A DNA stretch of 44,501 nucleotides from positions 12,520 to 57,020 of the forward strand of contig NZ_MKVV01000006.1 in the NCBI RefSeq assembly GCF_001899645.1, given 5' to 3'. The stretch comes from Pseudonocardia sp. 73-21 (lineage in GTDB: Bacteria; Actinomycetota; Actinomycetes; Mycobacteriales; Pseudonocardiaceae). The notes below the pieces were generated by a model. That model did not search any database and was not told where the DNA came from. It saw nothing but the letters and a program-made list of their open reading frames with translations. The translations under genes were made by a program, and so were the position numbers. How positions within the stretch are numbered: position 1 is the first letter of the stretch; each line of letters starts with the position of its first letter. Positions 15,898 through 23,509 of this stretch are shown here, piece after piece.

Positions 15898-15910
15898 GGG
15901 ACTTCCGGCC
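15898..15910. promoter_or_regulatory. DosR-box-like site before USP
   Basis: GGGACTTCCGGCC, 70 bp upstream of the ATG at 15981. Its GGGACTT half agrees with the mycobacterial DosR half-site. Confidence 0.55.
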
Positions 15911-15980
15911 GGTCGTCGGCGGGGGCGCCGGGCGGGATCCTCGGCGGGTCACCCGCAGGGGCGGGACGCGAGGAGCGGGC

Positions 15981-16490
15981 ATGGACGGGATCAGCGGACG
16001 CATCGTCGTCGGCGTGGACGGCTCGCCCGGCGGGCACGCCGCGCTGCGGAACGCGATCGCCGAGGGGGCACGGCGCGGCGCCGTCGTCGAGGTGGTCACC
16101 GCGTACCCGGACCCCCGGCCGGGTGTCCTCGGCGGCGTGCCGCAGGGCTTCCCGGGGGCGTTGCCGCAAGTCCTGCGCGAGCTGCTGCACGACCGCACCT
16201 CGGCCGAGGCTGCGGCGCTGCTGACCGAGCTGCCCGGCCCCCGGCCCCGGCTGACCGTGTTCGTCGGCGCGGGCGACCCCGCGGACGTGCTGCTGCGCGC
16301 CGCCGCCGGGGCCGACCTGCTGGTCGTCGGCACCCACCGGCACGGGCACCTGGCCGGCATGCTGCTCGGCTCGGTCGGACGGTGCTGCGTCCTGCACTCC
16401 CCCTGCCCGGTGACCGTGGTGCACGCGCCGCCGTCAGCGCCGGAGCGGGTCCGCTCCCGCGTCGGCGGCGGCCCGGCGGGCGGACGGTGA
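15981..16490 (+). CDS. Universal stress protein (single UspA domain)
   Basis: A 169-residue single-domain USP. It begins RIVVGVDGSPGGHAALRNAI and carries the ATP-binding signature GTHRHGHLAGMLLGS, then SPCPVTVVHAP. GAGGAG stands 6 bases before the ATG at 15981. It is the counterpart of the USP at 827–1387, keeping the same hydrolase–USP order, but lacks the PQNRT repeat and has its own upstream operator-like site. The 3' end forms part of an inverted repeat that may terminate transcription. Confidence 0.92.
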   Translation: MDGISGRIVVGVDGSPGGHAALRNAIAEGARRGAVVEVVTAYPDPRPGVLGGVPQGFPGALPQVLRELLHDRTSAEAAALLTELPGPRPRLTVFVGAGDPADVLLRAAAGADLLVVGTHRHGHLAGMLLGSVGRCCVLHSPCPVTVVHAPPSAPERVRSRVGGGPAGGR

Positions 16491-16509
16491 GGGGCGGGGC
16501 CGCCGGGCC
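16470..16509 (+). terminator. Candidate stem-loop at the end of the USP gene
   Basis: Perfect 10-bp inverted repeat GGCCCGGCGG (16470–16479) and CCGCCGGGCC (16500–16509) around a 20-base loop that holds the USP stop codon. There is no U-tract, so termination is only possible, not shown. Confidence 0.35.
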
Positions 16510-16544
16510 ATGACGACCACCGTGGCGGCCGGTCAGATCACGTA

Positions 16545-16677
16545 CAGCGGGTACGGCACGACGGCGTACCGACCGGTGGGGGCCGTCGGTGGGGTCGTGG
16601 TCGTTGAGGAACCCGTGCCCGGCGTCGGGGTAGGTCCTGATGTCGTGGTCGACGCCGACGGCGGTCAGGATCCGACG
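16545..16677 (-). pseudogene. Remnant of a dienelactone hydrolase-family gene (C-terminal part)
   Basis: Read on the minus strand, this stretch encodes ILTAVGVDHDIRTYPDAGHG followed by FLNDHDPTD. That is the conserved C-terminal block of dienelactone hydrolase (carboxymethylenebutenolidase) family proteins, with the catalytic-His segment GHGFLNDHD. The frame has no start and no N-terminal two-thirds; the alcohol dehydrogenase gene lies immediately upstream. After about 45 codons the similarity decays. I read it as a leftover of a gene deleted or replaced here. It fills most of the 198-bp gap between the convergent USP and dehydrogenase genes. Confidence 0.6.
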
Positions 16678-16688
16678 ACCCCGACCCG

Positions 16689-17735
16689 TCACGGGACGAT
16701 GACCGCCCGGCCGACCAGCCGGCCCGCGGCCATCTCCTGGTAGGCGTGCACGGCCTGGCCGAGCGGGAAGGTGGTCGTGGTCGGGCGCACGAGCCCACGC
16801 GCCCCGAGGTCGAGCACCTCCACCAGCTCCGTGCGCGAACCCCAGTAGGTGGTCTGCACGCTCGCCTCGTAGGGGAGGCCGAAGAACGACACGGGCAGTG
16901 TCCCCCCGGCGATCCCGACGATCGTCAGGTCGCCCAGGGTGCGCACGGCGGCGGCGCCGAGCGCGAGCGTCGCGTCCGCGCCGACGAGGTCGAGCACGAC
17001 GTCCGCCCCGCGCCCGCCCGTCTCGCGCCGGATCTCCGCCGCGGCGTCCGGGCCCGCGACGACGGTCAGGTCGGCCCCGCAGTCCTTCGCCAGCAGCAGG
17101 GCCTGTTCCCGGCTGTCCACCGCGATCACCCGCGCCGCGGTGGTCGCCTTCAGGATCTGCACCCCCACGTGCCCGAGCCCGCCGACGCCGATGACCACCG
17201 CGGTGGTGCCCGGGGCCAGCTTCGGCCACGACCGGCGCACCGCGTGGTAGGGCGTCAGGCCCGCGTCGGTCAGCGGGGCCGCCAGCACCGGGTCCAGGCC
17301 GCCGGGCAGTGCGACGAGGTGCCGGACGTCGGGGACCAGCATGAACTCGGCCATCCCGCCGTCGAGGCCGAGGCCGCCCCCGCCGCCGGGCACCGGAGCC
17401 GCGGCCGGGTCCTCGCAGTAGGGGTCGATCCCGACCAGGCACCGCTCGCAGTGCCCGCAGCCCCACGGGCCGTGGACGGCGACGGGCTGGCCGATCTCGA
17501 ACCCGCCGGTCCCGGGGCCGAGCTCGTGCACCCAGCCGGCGTTCTCGTGGCCGAGGGTGAACGGAGGGCCCCAGGGCAGCAGCCCGGGCGCGAAGTCGTG
17601 CATCAGGTGCAGGTCGGAGTGGCACACCCCGGCCCCGCCGATCCTGATGACGGCCTGGCCGGGGCCTGCCTCCGGCACCGGCACCTCCACCAGCTCGGGC
17701 GGGGAGTTCCAGGCCAGCAGACGCAGTGCGCGCAT
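16689..17735 (-). CDS. Zinc-dependent alcohol dehydrogenase (MDR family)
   Basis: A 348-residue medium-chain dehydrogenase. Catalytic zinc ligands are Cys38 (GVCHSD) and His63-Glu64 (LGHENAGWV). A structural-zinc cluster CGHCERCLVGIDPYC follows. The Rossmann motif GVGGLGHVG and the Asp in AVDSRE suggest NAD(H) rather than NADP(H). The ATG at 17735 has AAAGGAA about 7 bases upstream and is preferred over a start 7 codons earlier. It lies 43 bp behind a USP gene on the same strand and is likely cotranscribed. The likely task is alcohol/aldehyde interconversion for redox balance or for supplying alcohols to the WS/DGAT enzymes; the latter is inference. Confidence 0.92.
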   Translation of the reverse strand: MRALRLLAWNSPPELVEVPVPEAGPGQAVIRIGGAGVCHSDLHLMHDFAPGLLPWGPPFTLGHENAGWVHELGPGTGGFEIGQPVAVHGPWGCGHCERCLVGIDPYCEDPAAAPVPGGGGGLGLDGGMAEFMLVPDVRHLVALPGGLDPVLAAPLTDAGLTPYHAVRRSWPKLAPGTTAVVIGVGGLGHVGVQILKATTAARVIAVDSREQALLLAKDCGADLTVVAGPDAAAEIRRETGGRGADVVLDLVGADATLALGAAAVRTLGDLTIVGIAGGTLPVSFFGLPYEASVQTTYWGSRTELVEVLDLGARGLVRPTTTTFPLGQAVHAYQEMAAGRLVGRAVIVP

Positions 17736-17778
17736 GAGGGTTCCTTTCCCGATCACAGGGGAGATGTCGCCGGGTGCG

Positions 17779-18273
17779 TCAGCCGCGGGTGGCGGCCGGC
17801 TCGACGCGCGGCGCCGTCGCGGTGGCCGGGACGATCGTCACCGGGCACGGGGCGTGGAGCACACAGCCGAGCCCGACCGAGCCCAGGACGGCACTGCGCA
17901 CGGCCCCGAGTCCGCGGTGGCCGAGCACCAGGAGGTCGGCCCCGGCCGCACAGCCGAGCAGGACCTCGACGGGTACGCCGGCCAGCGCGTCGATCGTGAC
18001 CTCCACCGGGGCGGCCGCGGCGACCCGGACGGCTCTGTCGGCCATGGCCTCGTCGACCAGCGTCCGGGCCCGGCCCCGGGCCGCGTCGACGACGTCGGCG
18101 ATCGCCGTGGGCGAGAGCCCGATCGGCGTCGCGGAGTAGTCGGGGAACCGGGCCACCGTCACCACGGTGAGGCGGGCTCCGCGGCGCGCGGCCTCCTCCA
18201 CCGCGTACCGCAGCGCCACCTCCGAGCCCGCGGACCCGTCCACTCCGACCATCACGGTGCCGCCGGCGACCAT
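17779..18273 (-). CDS. Universal stress protein (single UspA domain)
   Basis: A 164-residue USP beginning MVAGGTVMVGVDGSAGSEVA, with signature GHRGLGAVRSAVLGS and APCPVTIVP. The ATG at 18273 is preceded by GAGAGGA about 8 bases away. An operator-like site stands 103 bp upstream. The alcohol dehydrogenase follows 43 bp downstream, probably on the same transcript. Confidence 0.9.
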   Translation of the reverse strand: MVAGGTVMVGVDGSAGSEVALRYAVEEAARRGARLTVVTVARFPDYSATPIGLSPTAIADVVDAARGRARTLVDEAMADRAVRVAAAAPVEVTIDALAGVPVEVLLGCAAGADLLVLGHRGLGAVRSAVLGSVGLGCVLHAPCPVTIVPATATAPRVEPAATRG

Positions 18274-18376
18274 GGCGCATTCCTCTCCCCGTAGGTGCCG
18301 CGACCGGACGGCCGCGGGCAGCCCCACCGTCGTCGGCGTTCGGGCGCGGGGCCACGGTCGGAAGGCCCGACCGCCC

Positions 18377-18389
18377 GGCCGTTGGTCCC
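18377..18389. promoter_or_regulatory. DosR-box-like site before USP–alcohol dehydrogenase
   Basis: GGCCGTTGGTCCC, 103 bp upstream of the USP ATG at 18273, in the gap after the LiaF-like gene. Confidence 0.5.
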
Positions 18390-18408
18390 GCGGGGTCGTG
18401 GCGTCGGG

Positions 18409-19062
18409 TCAGTGCGGCTCGTTGGCGACGCCGACCCCGCCGAACACGGCGGTCGCGTTCACCGTCAGCAGGGGCGCGTCCTCGGGCAGATCGGTCTGCT
18501 CGGCGGTCTTGTCGTCGTAGCCGCCGAAGATCGGCAGCCCGCTCAACGACACCCGCCACCCCTTCGGCACCAGCACGTCGACGCCCCCGAACAGCGCGAA
18601 CGCGTCGACGGTCGCCCGGTCGTCGATGTGTGCCTGCCGCAGGTCCAGCGTGGCCCCGCCGAACACCGCCGACACGTCGGCGTGCCGCAGATGCTCGGCC
18701 CGGTTGACCGTGGTCGACCCGCCGAGCACAGCGAGCGCGGGACCGTCGCCGCGCCGCACCCCGGTGCGGAAGACCCCGGCCATCACCGCCAGCCCGACGG
18801 CGACCAGCACCAGCGGCCCGATGAGCGCCGGCACGAGCCAGCCCTGGCGCGACGCCAGCAGCAGCACGCCCACGACCGTCACCACGGACGGGCCGACCGA
18901 CAACCGCCGTTGCGCGACCATCGCCGCCACGCCGAGCCCGATCACCGCGAGCGGCCACCAGCGCCCGATCGTCACGCCGGCGTCCACCACGCCGGCCGCG
19001 TCCAGGAGCCCGCACACCCCCAGCGCCAACAGCACGATCCCGATCCACGCCCGAACCACCAT
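18409..19062 (-). CDS. LiaF-like membrane protein (DUF5668-type helices plus beta-helical tail)
   Basis: A 217-residue protein with about four N-terminal transmembrane helices (WIGIVLLALGVCGLLDAAG, WWPLAVIGLGVAAMVA, VVTVVGVLLLASRQGW, LIGPLVLVAVGLAVMAGVF). A C-terminal soluble domain holds the repeats AVLGGSTTVNRAE, SAVFGGATLDLR, FALFGGVDVLVPKGW and AVFGGVGV, typical of LiaF/VraT-type cell-envelope stress proteins. GAGGAG lies 6 bases before the ATG at 19062. No LiaRS two-component genes are adjacent, so it may act alone at the membrane. An operator-like site lies 70 bp upstream. Confidence 0.85.
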   Translation of the reverse strand: MVVRAWIGIVLLALGVCGLLDAAGVVDAGVTIGRWWPLAVIGLGVAAMVAQRRLSVGPSVVTVVGVLLLASRQGWLVPALIGPLVLVAVGLAVMAGVFRTGVRRGDGPALAVLGGSTTVNRAEHLRHADVSAVFGGATLDLRQAHIDDRATVDAFALFGGVDVLVPKGWRVSLSGLPIFGGYDDKTAEQTDLPEDAPLLTVNATAVFGGVGVANEPH

Positions 19063-19132
19063 CGCCGGCTCCTCTGCTCGGCACGGCCTCCGCCGTGCGA
19101 TCCGAGGATGAGGCGACCGGCGACCGGCGGTC

Positions 19133-19146
19133 AGGGCCGAAGGACC
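19133..19146. promoter_or_regulatory. DosR-box-like site before LiaF-like gene
   Basis: AGGGCCGAAGGACC, 70 bp upstream of the ATG at 19062. It forms one half of a divergent pair with the site at 19199. Confidence 0.6.
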
Positions 19147-19198
19147 GGTGACGCGGTGGCCGACGTGCCCGGCACCGGGCCCGCGGGCCCCCGCACGG

Positions 19199-19211
19199 AG
19201 GACCTTCGCCC
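19199..19211. promoter_or_regulatory. DosR-box-like site before P-type ATPase
   Basis: AGGACCTTCGCCC, ending 37 bp before the ATG at 19249. Confidence 0.5.
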
Positions 19212-19248
19212 GTGTCGGCCGGACCCGACCGGGCGGCATCCTCGGGCC

Positions 19249-21819
19249 ATGACTCCCGCCCCGGTCGCCGCCGCGGCGGTCCTCCCCCACCCGTGGGCGG
19301 CGGCGTCCGCCGCGGTCGCGGCGGCCGTCGACACCGACCCCGCCCGCGGTCTCGACGACGCCGACGCCGCCGCACGGCTCGCCTCGACCGGCCCCAACGA
19401 GGTCCCCCGCGAACCGCCCCGCTCGCTGCTGCACTCGGTGCTGGCCCAGCTCCGCGAGACGATGATCCTCGTGCTCCTCGGCGCCGCCGTGCTGACCGCG
19501 GCGACCGGTGACCTCGCGGACTGCGTCGTGATCCTGCTCGTCGTCGCCGTGAACACCGTGGTCGGCGTGGTGCAGGAGCGGCGCGCGGTCGGTGCGGTGG
19601 CGGCACTGACGTCGCTGGCCGCCCCGCGGTGCACGGTGCTGCGCCGGGGCACGGCGCGCCGGGTCGACACCCGCGACCTCGTACCCGGCGACGTCCTGAG
19701 CGTCGCCGAGGGCGATGTGGCCGGCGCCGACGCGAGGCTGGTGACCGCACACGACCTGCAGGTCGACGAAGCGATGCTCACCGGCGAGTCCCTCCCGTCG
19801 GCCCGGGATCCCGACGCGCTGTGTGCCGTCGAGGCCCCGGTGGGCGACCGCCTCACGATGCTGCACGCCGGGACGCTGGTGGTGCACGGCACCGGCACCG
19901 CCGTGGTCGTCCGCACCGGCACGGCGTCGGAGCTGGGGCGGATCGCCCGGCTGCTGCACGAGCACGCCGCCCCGGACACCCCGCTGCAGCGCCGGCTCGC
20001 CGCGCTGGGAAGGCGGCTGTCGCTCGTCGCGGTGGCCGGCTGCGCGGCCGTCGTGCTGCTCGGGCTCCTGCGGGGTCAGCCGTGGGAGCTGATGGTCGTG
20101 GCCGGCATCAGCCTGGCCGTGGCCGCCATCCCCGAGTCGTTGCCCGCCGTCGTCGCCCTCGCGCTGGCGGGTGCGACGCGCCGGATGGCCGCCCGCGGCG
20201 CGATCGTGCGGTCCCTGCCGGCCGTCGAGGCGCTCGGTTCGGTGACGGTGCTCGCGTCGGACAAGACCGGGACCCTGACGGTGGGCAGCACGTCCTGCGT
20301 CGGGCTCTGGACCCCGGGTGGCGGCGAGATCGCGCTCACCGGCGAACCATCGCCGCCGGACGCGGCGGCGCGGGCGCTGCTGGTCGCGGCGGTGCTGTGC
20401 AACGACGCCGGGCCCGGAGCGGGTGGCACCGAGGGTGCGCTGGTCGCGGCCGCGCTCGCCGCCGGCATCGACGTGGCGCAGGTGCGGCGGGACTCGCCGC
20501 GCACGTCCGAGGTGCCGTTCGACTCGCAGCGCCGCGAGATGGTCACCCGGCACGGCGGCACCCCGGGTGGGACGGAGATCGTGAAGGGCGCGCCGGAAGT
20601 GGTGCTGGCCCGGGTCGCCCGGGCCACCGACACGGCCGAGGTGCTGGACCGCTGGACCGCAGGGGCCCGCCGCGTGCTGGCCGTGGCGTCGGGAGCGCCC
20701 GGGGACCTGCACCTGCTCGGGCTGGTGGCGATGGCCGACCCGCCGCGGCCGGAGGCCCGTGCCGCGGTGCTCGACGCCCGCGCGGCCGGCATCCGCACCA
20801 TCATGATCACCGGTGACCACCCGGCCACGGCGACGGCGATCGCCCGGGCCACCGGCGTGATCGACGACGACGCGACGGTCGACCCCGGCGCGCCGCTGCG
20901 GCCGGTCTACGCGCGCACCGACCCGGCCGGAAAGCTCGACATCATCGCCGCGTGGCAGGCGGCCGGGCACGTCGTCGCGATGACCGGCGACGGGGTGAAC
21001 GACGCCCCCGCGCTGCGCGCCGCCGACGTCGGCGTGGCGATGGGCCTGCGCGGGACCGAGGTGGCCCGCAGCGCAGCCGATGTCGTGCTCACCGACGACA
21101 GCCTCGCCACCGTGGTGGCCGCCGTCGGCGAGGGGCGCCGGGTCTTCGACAACGTGCGCCGTTTCGTCCGCTACGGCCTGTCCGGCGGACTGGCCGAGAT
21201 CCTGATCATGCTGGCCGGCCCGTTCCTCGGGCTGCCACTGCCGCTGCTGCCCGGCCAGATCCTGTGGGTCAACCTGCTCACCCACGGCCTGCCCGGTGTC
21301 GCGATCGGGTCGGAGCAGGCCGAACCCGACGTCCTCCGCCGGGGACCGCGGTCGCCGCGGGAGGGCATCCTCACCCGCCGCGGATGGGTCGAGGTCGGGG
21401 TGTTCGGGGCCGCCGTCGCCGGCAGCAGCCTCGGTGTCGCCCTCTGGACCGCCGCGCAGGGCCGGCCGTGGCAGACCCCGCTGTTCGCCGCGCTGACCCT
21501 GGGTCAGCTCGGGATCGCGCTGAGCACCCGCTCGGACCACCGGCCGTTCTGGAGGACGTCGCCGCGGGGCAACCCGTTCCTGTACCTGGCGGTGGCCGGG
21601 AGCGTGCTCGCGCTGCTGGCCGCGGTCTACGTGCCCCCGCTGGCCGGGCTGCTCGGCACCACGCTGCCGTCGCCGTCCGACGTGGCCGCGGTGCTGGTCG
21701 CGGCCCTGGTCCCCGCCGTCGTCGCCGAGGTCGCCAAGGCCGTGCCCGACCGCGGGACCTCCGCCGACCCACCGGGGACGTTCAGCACTGCCCCCCACCG
21801 CGGGGTCGCACGACGCTGA
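19249..21819 (+). CDS. P-type cation-transporting ATPase, CtpF/P2-like
   Basis: An 856-residue P2-type ATPase. Motifs in order: cation-ATPase N domain (about 15–75), actuator loop MLTGES, transmembrane PESLPAVV, phosphorylation site Asp338 in DKTGTLT, nucleotide-binding KGAPE, MITGDH, and hinge [13 protein letters not shown]-terminal membrane bundle ends the protein. The PExxP motif and overall length suit Ca2+/Mg2+/Mn2+-type pumps; the ion is not decided by sequence. M. tuberculosis CtpF (Rv1997) belongs to the DosR regulon, so this is a likely functional parallel. The N-domain segment is shorter than in eukaryotic pumps, as usual for bacteria. An operator-like site ends 37 bp before the ATG. 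Confidence 0.92.
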   Translation: MTPAPVAAAAVLPHPWAAASAAVAAAVDTDPARGLDDADAAARLASTGPNEVPREPPRSLLHSVLAQLRETMILVLLGAAVLTAATGDLADCVVILLVVAVNTVVGVVQERRAVGAVAALTSLAAPRCTVLRRGTARRVDTRDLVPGDVLSVAEGDVAGADARLVTAHDLQVDEAMLTGESLPSARDPDALCAVEAPVGDRLTMLHAGTLVVHGTGTAVVVRTGTASELGRIARLLHEHAAPDTPLQRRLAALGRRLSLVAVAGCAAVVLLGLLRGQPWELMVVAGISLAVAAIPESLPAVVALALAGATRRMAARGAIVRSLPAVEALGSVTVLASDKTGTLTVGSTSCVGLWTPGGGEIALTGEPSPPDAAARALLVAAVLCNDAGPGAGGTEGALVAAALAAGIDVAQVRRDSPRTSEVPFDSQRREMVTRHGGTPGGTEIVKGAPEVVLARVARATDTAEVLDRWTAGARRVLAVASGAPGDLHLLGLVAMADPPRPEARAAVLDARAAGIRTIMITGDHPATATAIARATGVIDDDATVDPGAPLRPVYARTDPAGKLDIIAAWQAAGHVVAMTGDGVNDAPALRAADVGVAMGLRGTEVARSAADVVLTDDSLATVVAAVGEGRRVFDNVRRFVRYGLSGGLAEILIMLAGPFLGLPLPLLPGQILWVNLLTHGLPGVAIGSEQAEPDVLRRGPRSPREGILTRRGWVEVGVFGAAVAGSSLGVALWTAAQGRPWQTPLFAALTLGQLGIALSTRSDHRPFWRTSPRGNPFLYLAVAGSVLALLAAVYVPPLAGLLGTTLPSPSDVAAVLVAALVPAVVAEVAKAVPDRGTSADPPGTFSTAPHRGVARR

Positions 21820-21854
21820 CGGGGGAAACACACCCGACGACGTTGGAGGACCTC

Positions 21855-22211
21855 ATGGACGTGACGGAGATGGTGGCGCGCACGCGCGAGACGATGACGG
21901 CGGGCCGGGTGTTCGGCGAACCCGTCGTGCGGGACGGCGTCACGGTCATCCCCGTCGCGCGGGTCTCGGGCGGTGGCGGGGCCGGGGGCGGCGAGTCCCC
22001 GGCGGCCGAGGACGGCACCGCCGGCAGCGGGTCGGGCGGCGGGTTCGGGCTCGGGGTCGCACCGGCCGGTGTGTTCGTCCTGCGCGACGACGGGGTCACC
22101 TGGCGCCCCGCGGTCGACGTCAACCGGATCGTCGCCGGCGGGCAGCTGGTGATGGTCGTCGCCCTGCTCACCCTGCGCAGCTACCTCAGGAGCCGTTCCG
22201 ACCGGCGCTGA
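21855..22211 (+). CDS. Small GerW/YtfJ-like protein
   Basis: A 118-residue protein resembling the spore protein YtfJ (GerW) family. It has the segment GRVFGEPVVRDGVTVIPVARVSGGGGAGGG, a Gly/Ser-rich loop, then GGFGLGVAPAGVFVLRDDGVTWRPAVDVNRI and a C-terminal hydrophobic helix. Family members also occur widely in actinomycetes that make no endospores; function is unknown. GGAGG lies 5 bases before the ATG at 21855. The gap to the ATPase stop is 35 bp, so cotranscription is possible. The last 26 bases overlap the 3' end of the convergent MerR-type gene. Confidence 0.75.
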   Translation: MDVTEMVARTRETMTAGRVFGEPVVRDGVTVIPVARVSGGGGAGGGESPAAEDGTAGSGSGGGFGLGVAPAGVFVLRDDGVTWRPAVDVNRIVAGGQLVMVVALLTLRSYLRSRSDRR

Positions 22212-23124
22212 CCCGGGTCATGACGGCGGCGGTAGCGGCGGTGAGGTCGTTGACGTGTGGGATCGCGGTGTCGAGGTGGGCGCGGTCCCAGCCCGGTCCG
22301 GCGGCGATCCGGCCGGTGGTGCCGGGAAGCAGGTCGAACACCGAGGCGTCCGCGAGCTCGCTCATCTGGGCGTAGAGCACGACGACGGCGGGCCGGCGTT
22401 GCTCGGCGGCGCGGGCGAGGGTGGCGGCGGGTGTGGCGGCACCGAGCACGGTGGCGGTGATCCCGGTCCGGCCGAGCGCGGCGGCGAGGGCGACCAGGGG
22501 GAGGTCGTGGGGGTCGTCGGGGACACTGGCCAGCAGTACCGGCGCGGGGTCGGGGAGTGCGGACACCGACGGGGTGGCCTCGGCGAGGACCGAGGTGGCG
22601 ATGTGGGAGAGCAGGTGTCCCACGGCGATGCCGTGCGGGAGCTGGTCCCAGCGGTCGCCGATCGGGCCGAGGACGGGCCGCACGACGGTCTCCCAGATGG
22701 TGGGCGCGTCGGTGCGGGCGAGGTGGTCACGCAGCAGCCAGCGCACGGTGGGGCCGTCGAGGTCCAGCGCGGCGGCGCAGACGCGGTGGGCGATGGGGTC
22801 GGCGTCGGCGGGCAGGGGCATGTCGTGGTGGGCGGCGGCGAGCACCGCGCGGGCGGCGTCACTGGTGGAGACGCCGTCGGCGATGAGCCGTTGCACGGCG
22901 GCGAGGCGATCGACGTCGTCGCGGCTGTAGCGGCGGTGCCCGCCCGCGGTGGTGCGGGTGGGGGCCAGGCCGTAGCGCTGCTGCCACATCCGCAGGGTCG
23001 CCTGCGAGAGGCCCATCCGCTCCGCGACGACCGAGATCGGCAGCGCGACGCCCAGGTCCGCTCCCGGGAGCGGACGGGATTCGGGACCCACCCCGTCGGC
23101 GACCGGCTCTCGTTCGACCGTCAT
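22186..23124 (-). CDS. MerR-family regulator with B12-binding-like C-terminal domain
   Basis: A 312-residue regulator. The N-terminal MerR helix-turn-helix (about 28–95) reads ISVVAERMGLSQATLRMWQQ then RYGLAPTRTTAGGHRRYS. The C terminus resembles the CarH/LitR cobalamin-binding module: a helical part (GPIGDRWDQLPHGIAVGHLLSH) and a Rossmann-like part beginning VLLASVPDDPHDLPL. The typical Glu-His pair and the Gly after the cobalamin His are altered (GHLLSH; PHDLPL), so B12 or light sensing is uncertain. GAGGGA is about 8 bases before the ATG at 23124. It is divergent from the heme sensor kinase, and a SigA-like promoter can be drawn in the gap. Targets are unknown. Confidence 0.85.
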   Translation of the reverse strand: MTVEREPVADGVGPESRPLPGADLGVALPISVVAERMGLSQATLRMWQQRYGLAPTRTTAGGHRRYSRDDVDRLAAVQRLIADGVSTSDAARAVLAAAHHDMPLPADADPIAHRVCAAALDLDGPTVRWLLRDHLARTDAPTIWETVVRPVLGPIGDRWDQLPHGIAVGHLLSHIATSVLAEATPSVSALPDPAPVLLASVPDDPHDLPLVALAAALGRTGITATVLGAATPAATLARAAEQRRPAVVVLYAQMSELADASVFDLLPGTTGRIAAGPGWDRAHLDTAIPHVNDLTAATAAVMTRVSAGRNGS

Positions 23125-23509
23125 CGGTCACGTCCCTCGTCGCCGGTGCCGTGGTTGTTGTGGTGGTGGTTGCACCGGTTGCGTGCGTACGGTTCTCGCG
23201 TTCGGCGGAACTTCTGCACAATACCTCGACAATGATCTCTAGGCAACCTTAGTATCGCCGCATTGCTCGGCAGGCCCGCTCCAGACCCCAGCGGTGTCCT
23301 GTCCCTTGCCAGGGGTTGTTCCGCGCTCGGGAAGGAATTCGAATGTGTACAGGCCTTGGCAGCGGCGGCCAGGGGCCGCCCGAGAGCCGCCTGGCGAGCG
23401 CCACACCGTCATCGGCTCCTGTACCCGTTCCCGGGCCAGCCGCGGCTCCGGCGGTCGGCAGCACCGGTGTCGCTGAACGCGTACTGGCGACCGGGTCCGG
23501 AGCGGCGTG
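23125..23509. other. 385-bp divergent regulatory region of lower GC
   Basis: This gap between the MerR-type gene and the sensor kinase is visibly less GC-rich than its surroundings, especially 23205–23350. It contains a candidate promoter for the regulator and two ACAAT direct repeats 11 bp apart (23218–23222, 23229–23233). I see no dormancy-box-like site. A minus-strand frame crosses it (23239–23658) but has no recognisable product. The purpose of the long leader before the kinase is unknown. Confidence 0.5.
23218..23246 (-). promoter_or_regulatory. Candidate SigA-type promoter of the MerR-type gene
   Basis: On the minus strand TTGCCT (23246–23241) and TATTGT (23223–23218) are separated by 17 bases, placing a start of transcription near 23210 and leaving a leader of about 85 bases. 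The −10 overlaps the ACAAT repeat, a possible binding site. Confidence 0.4.
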
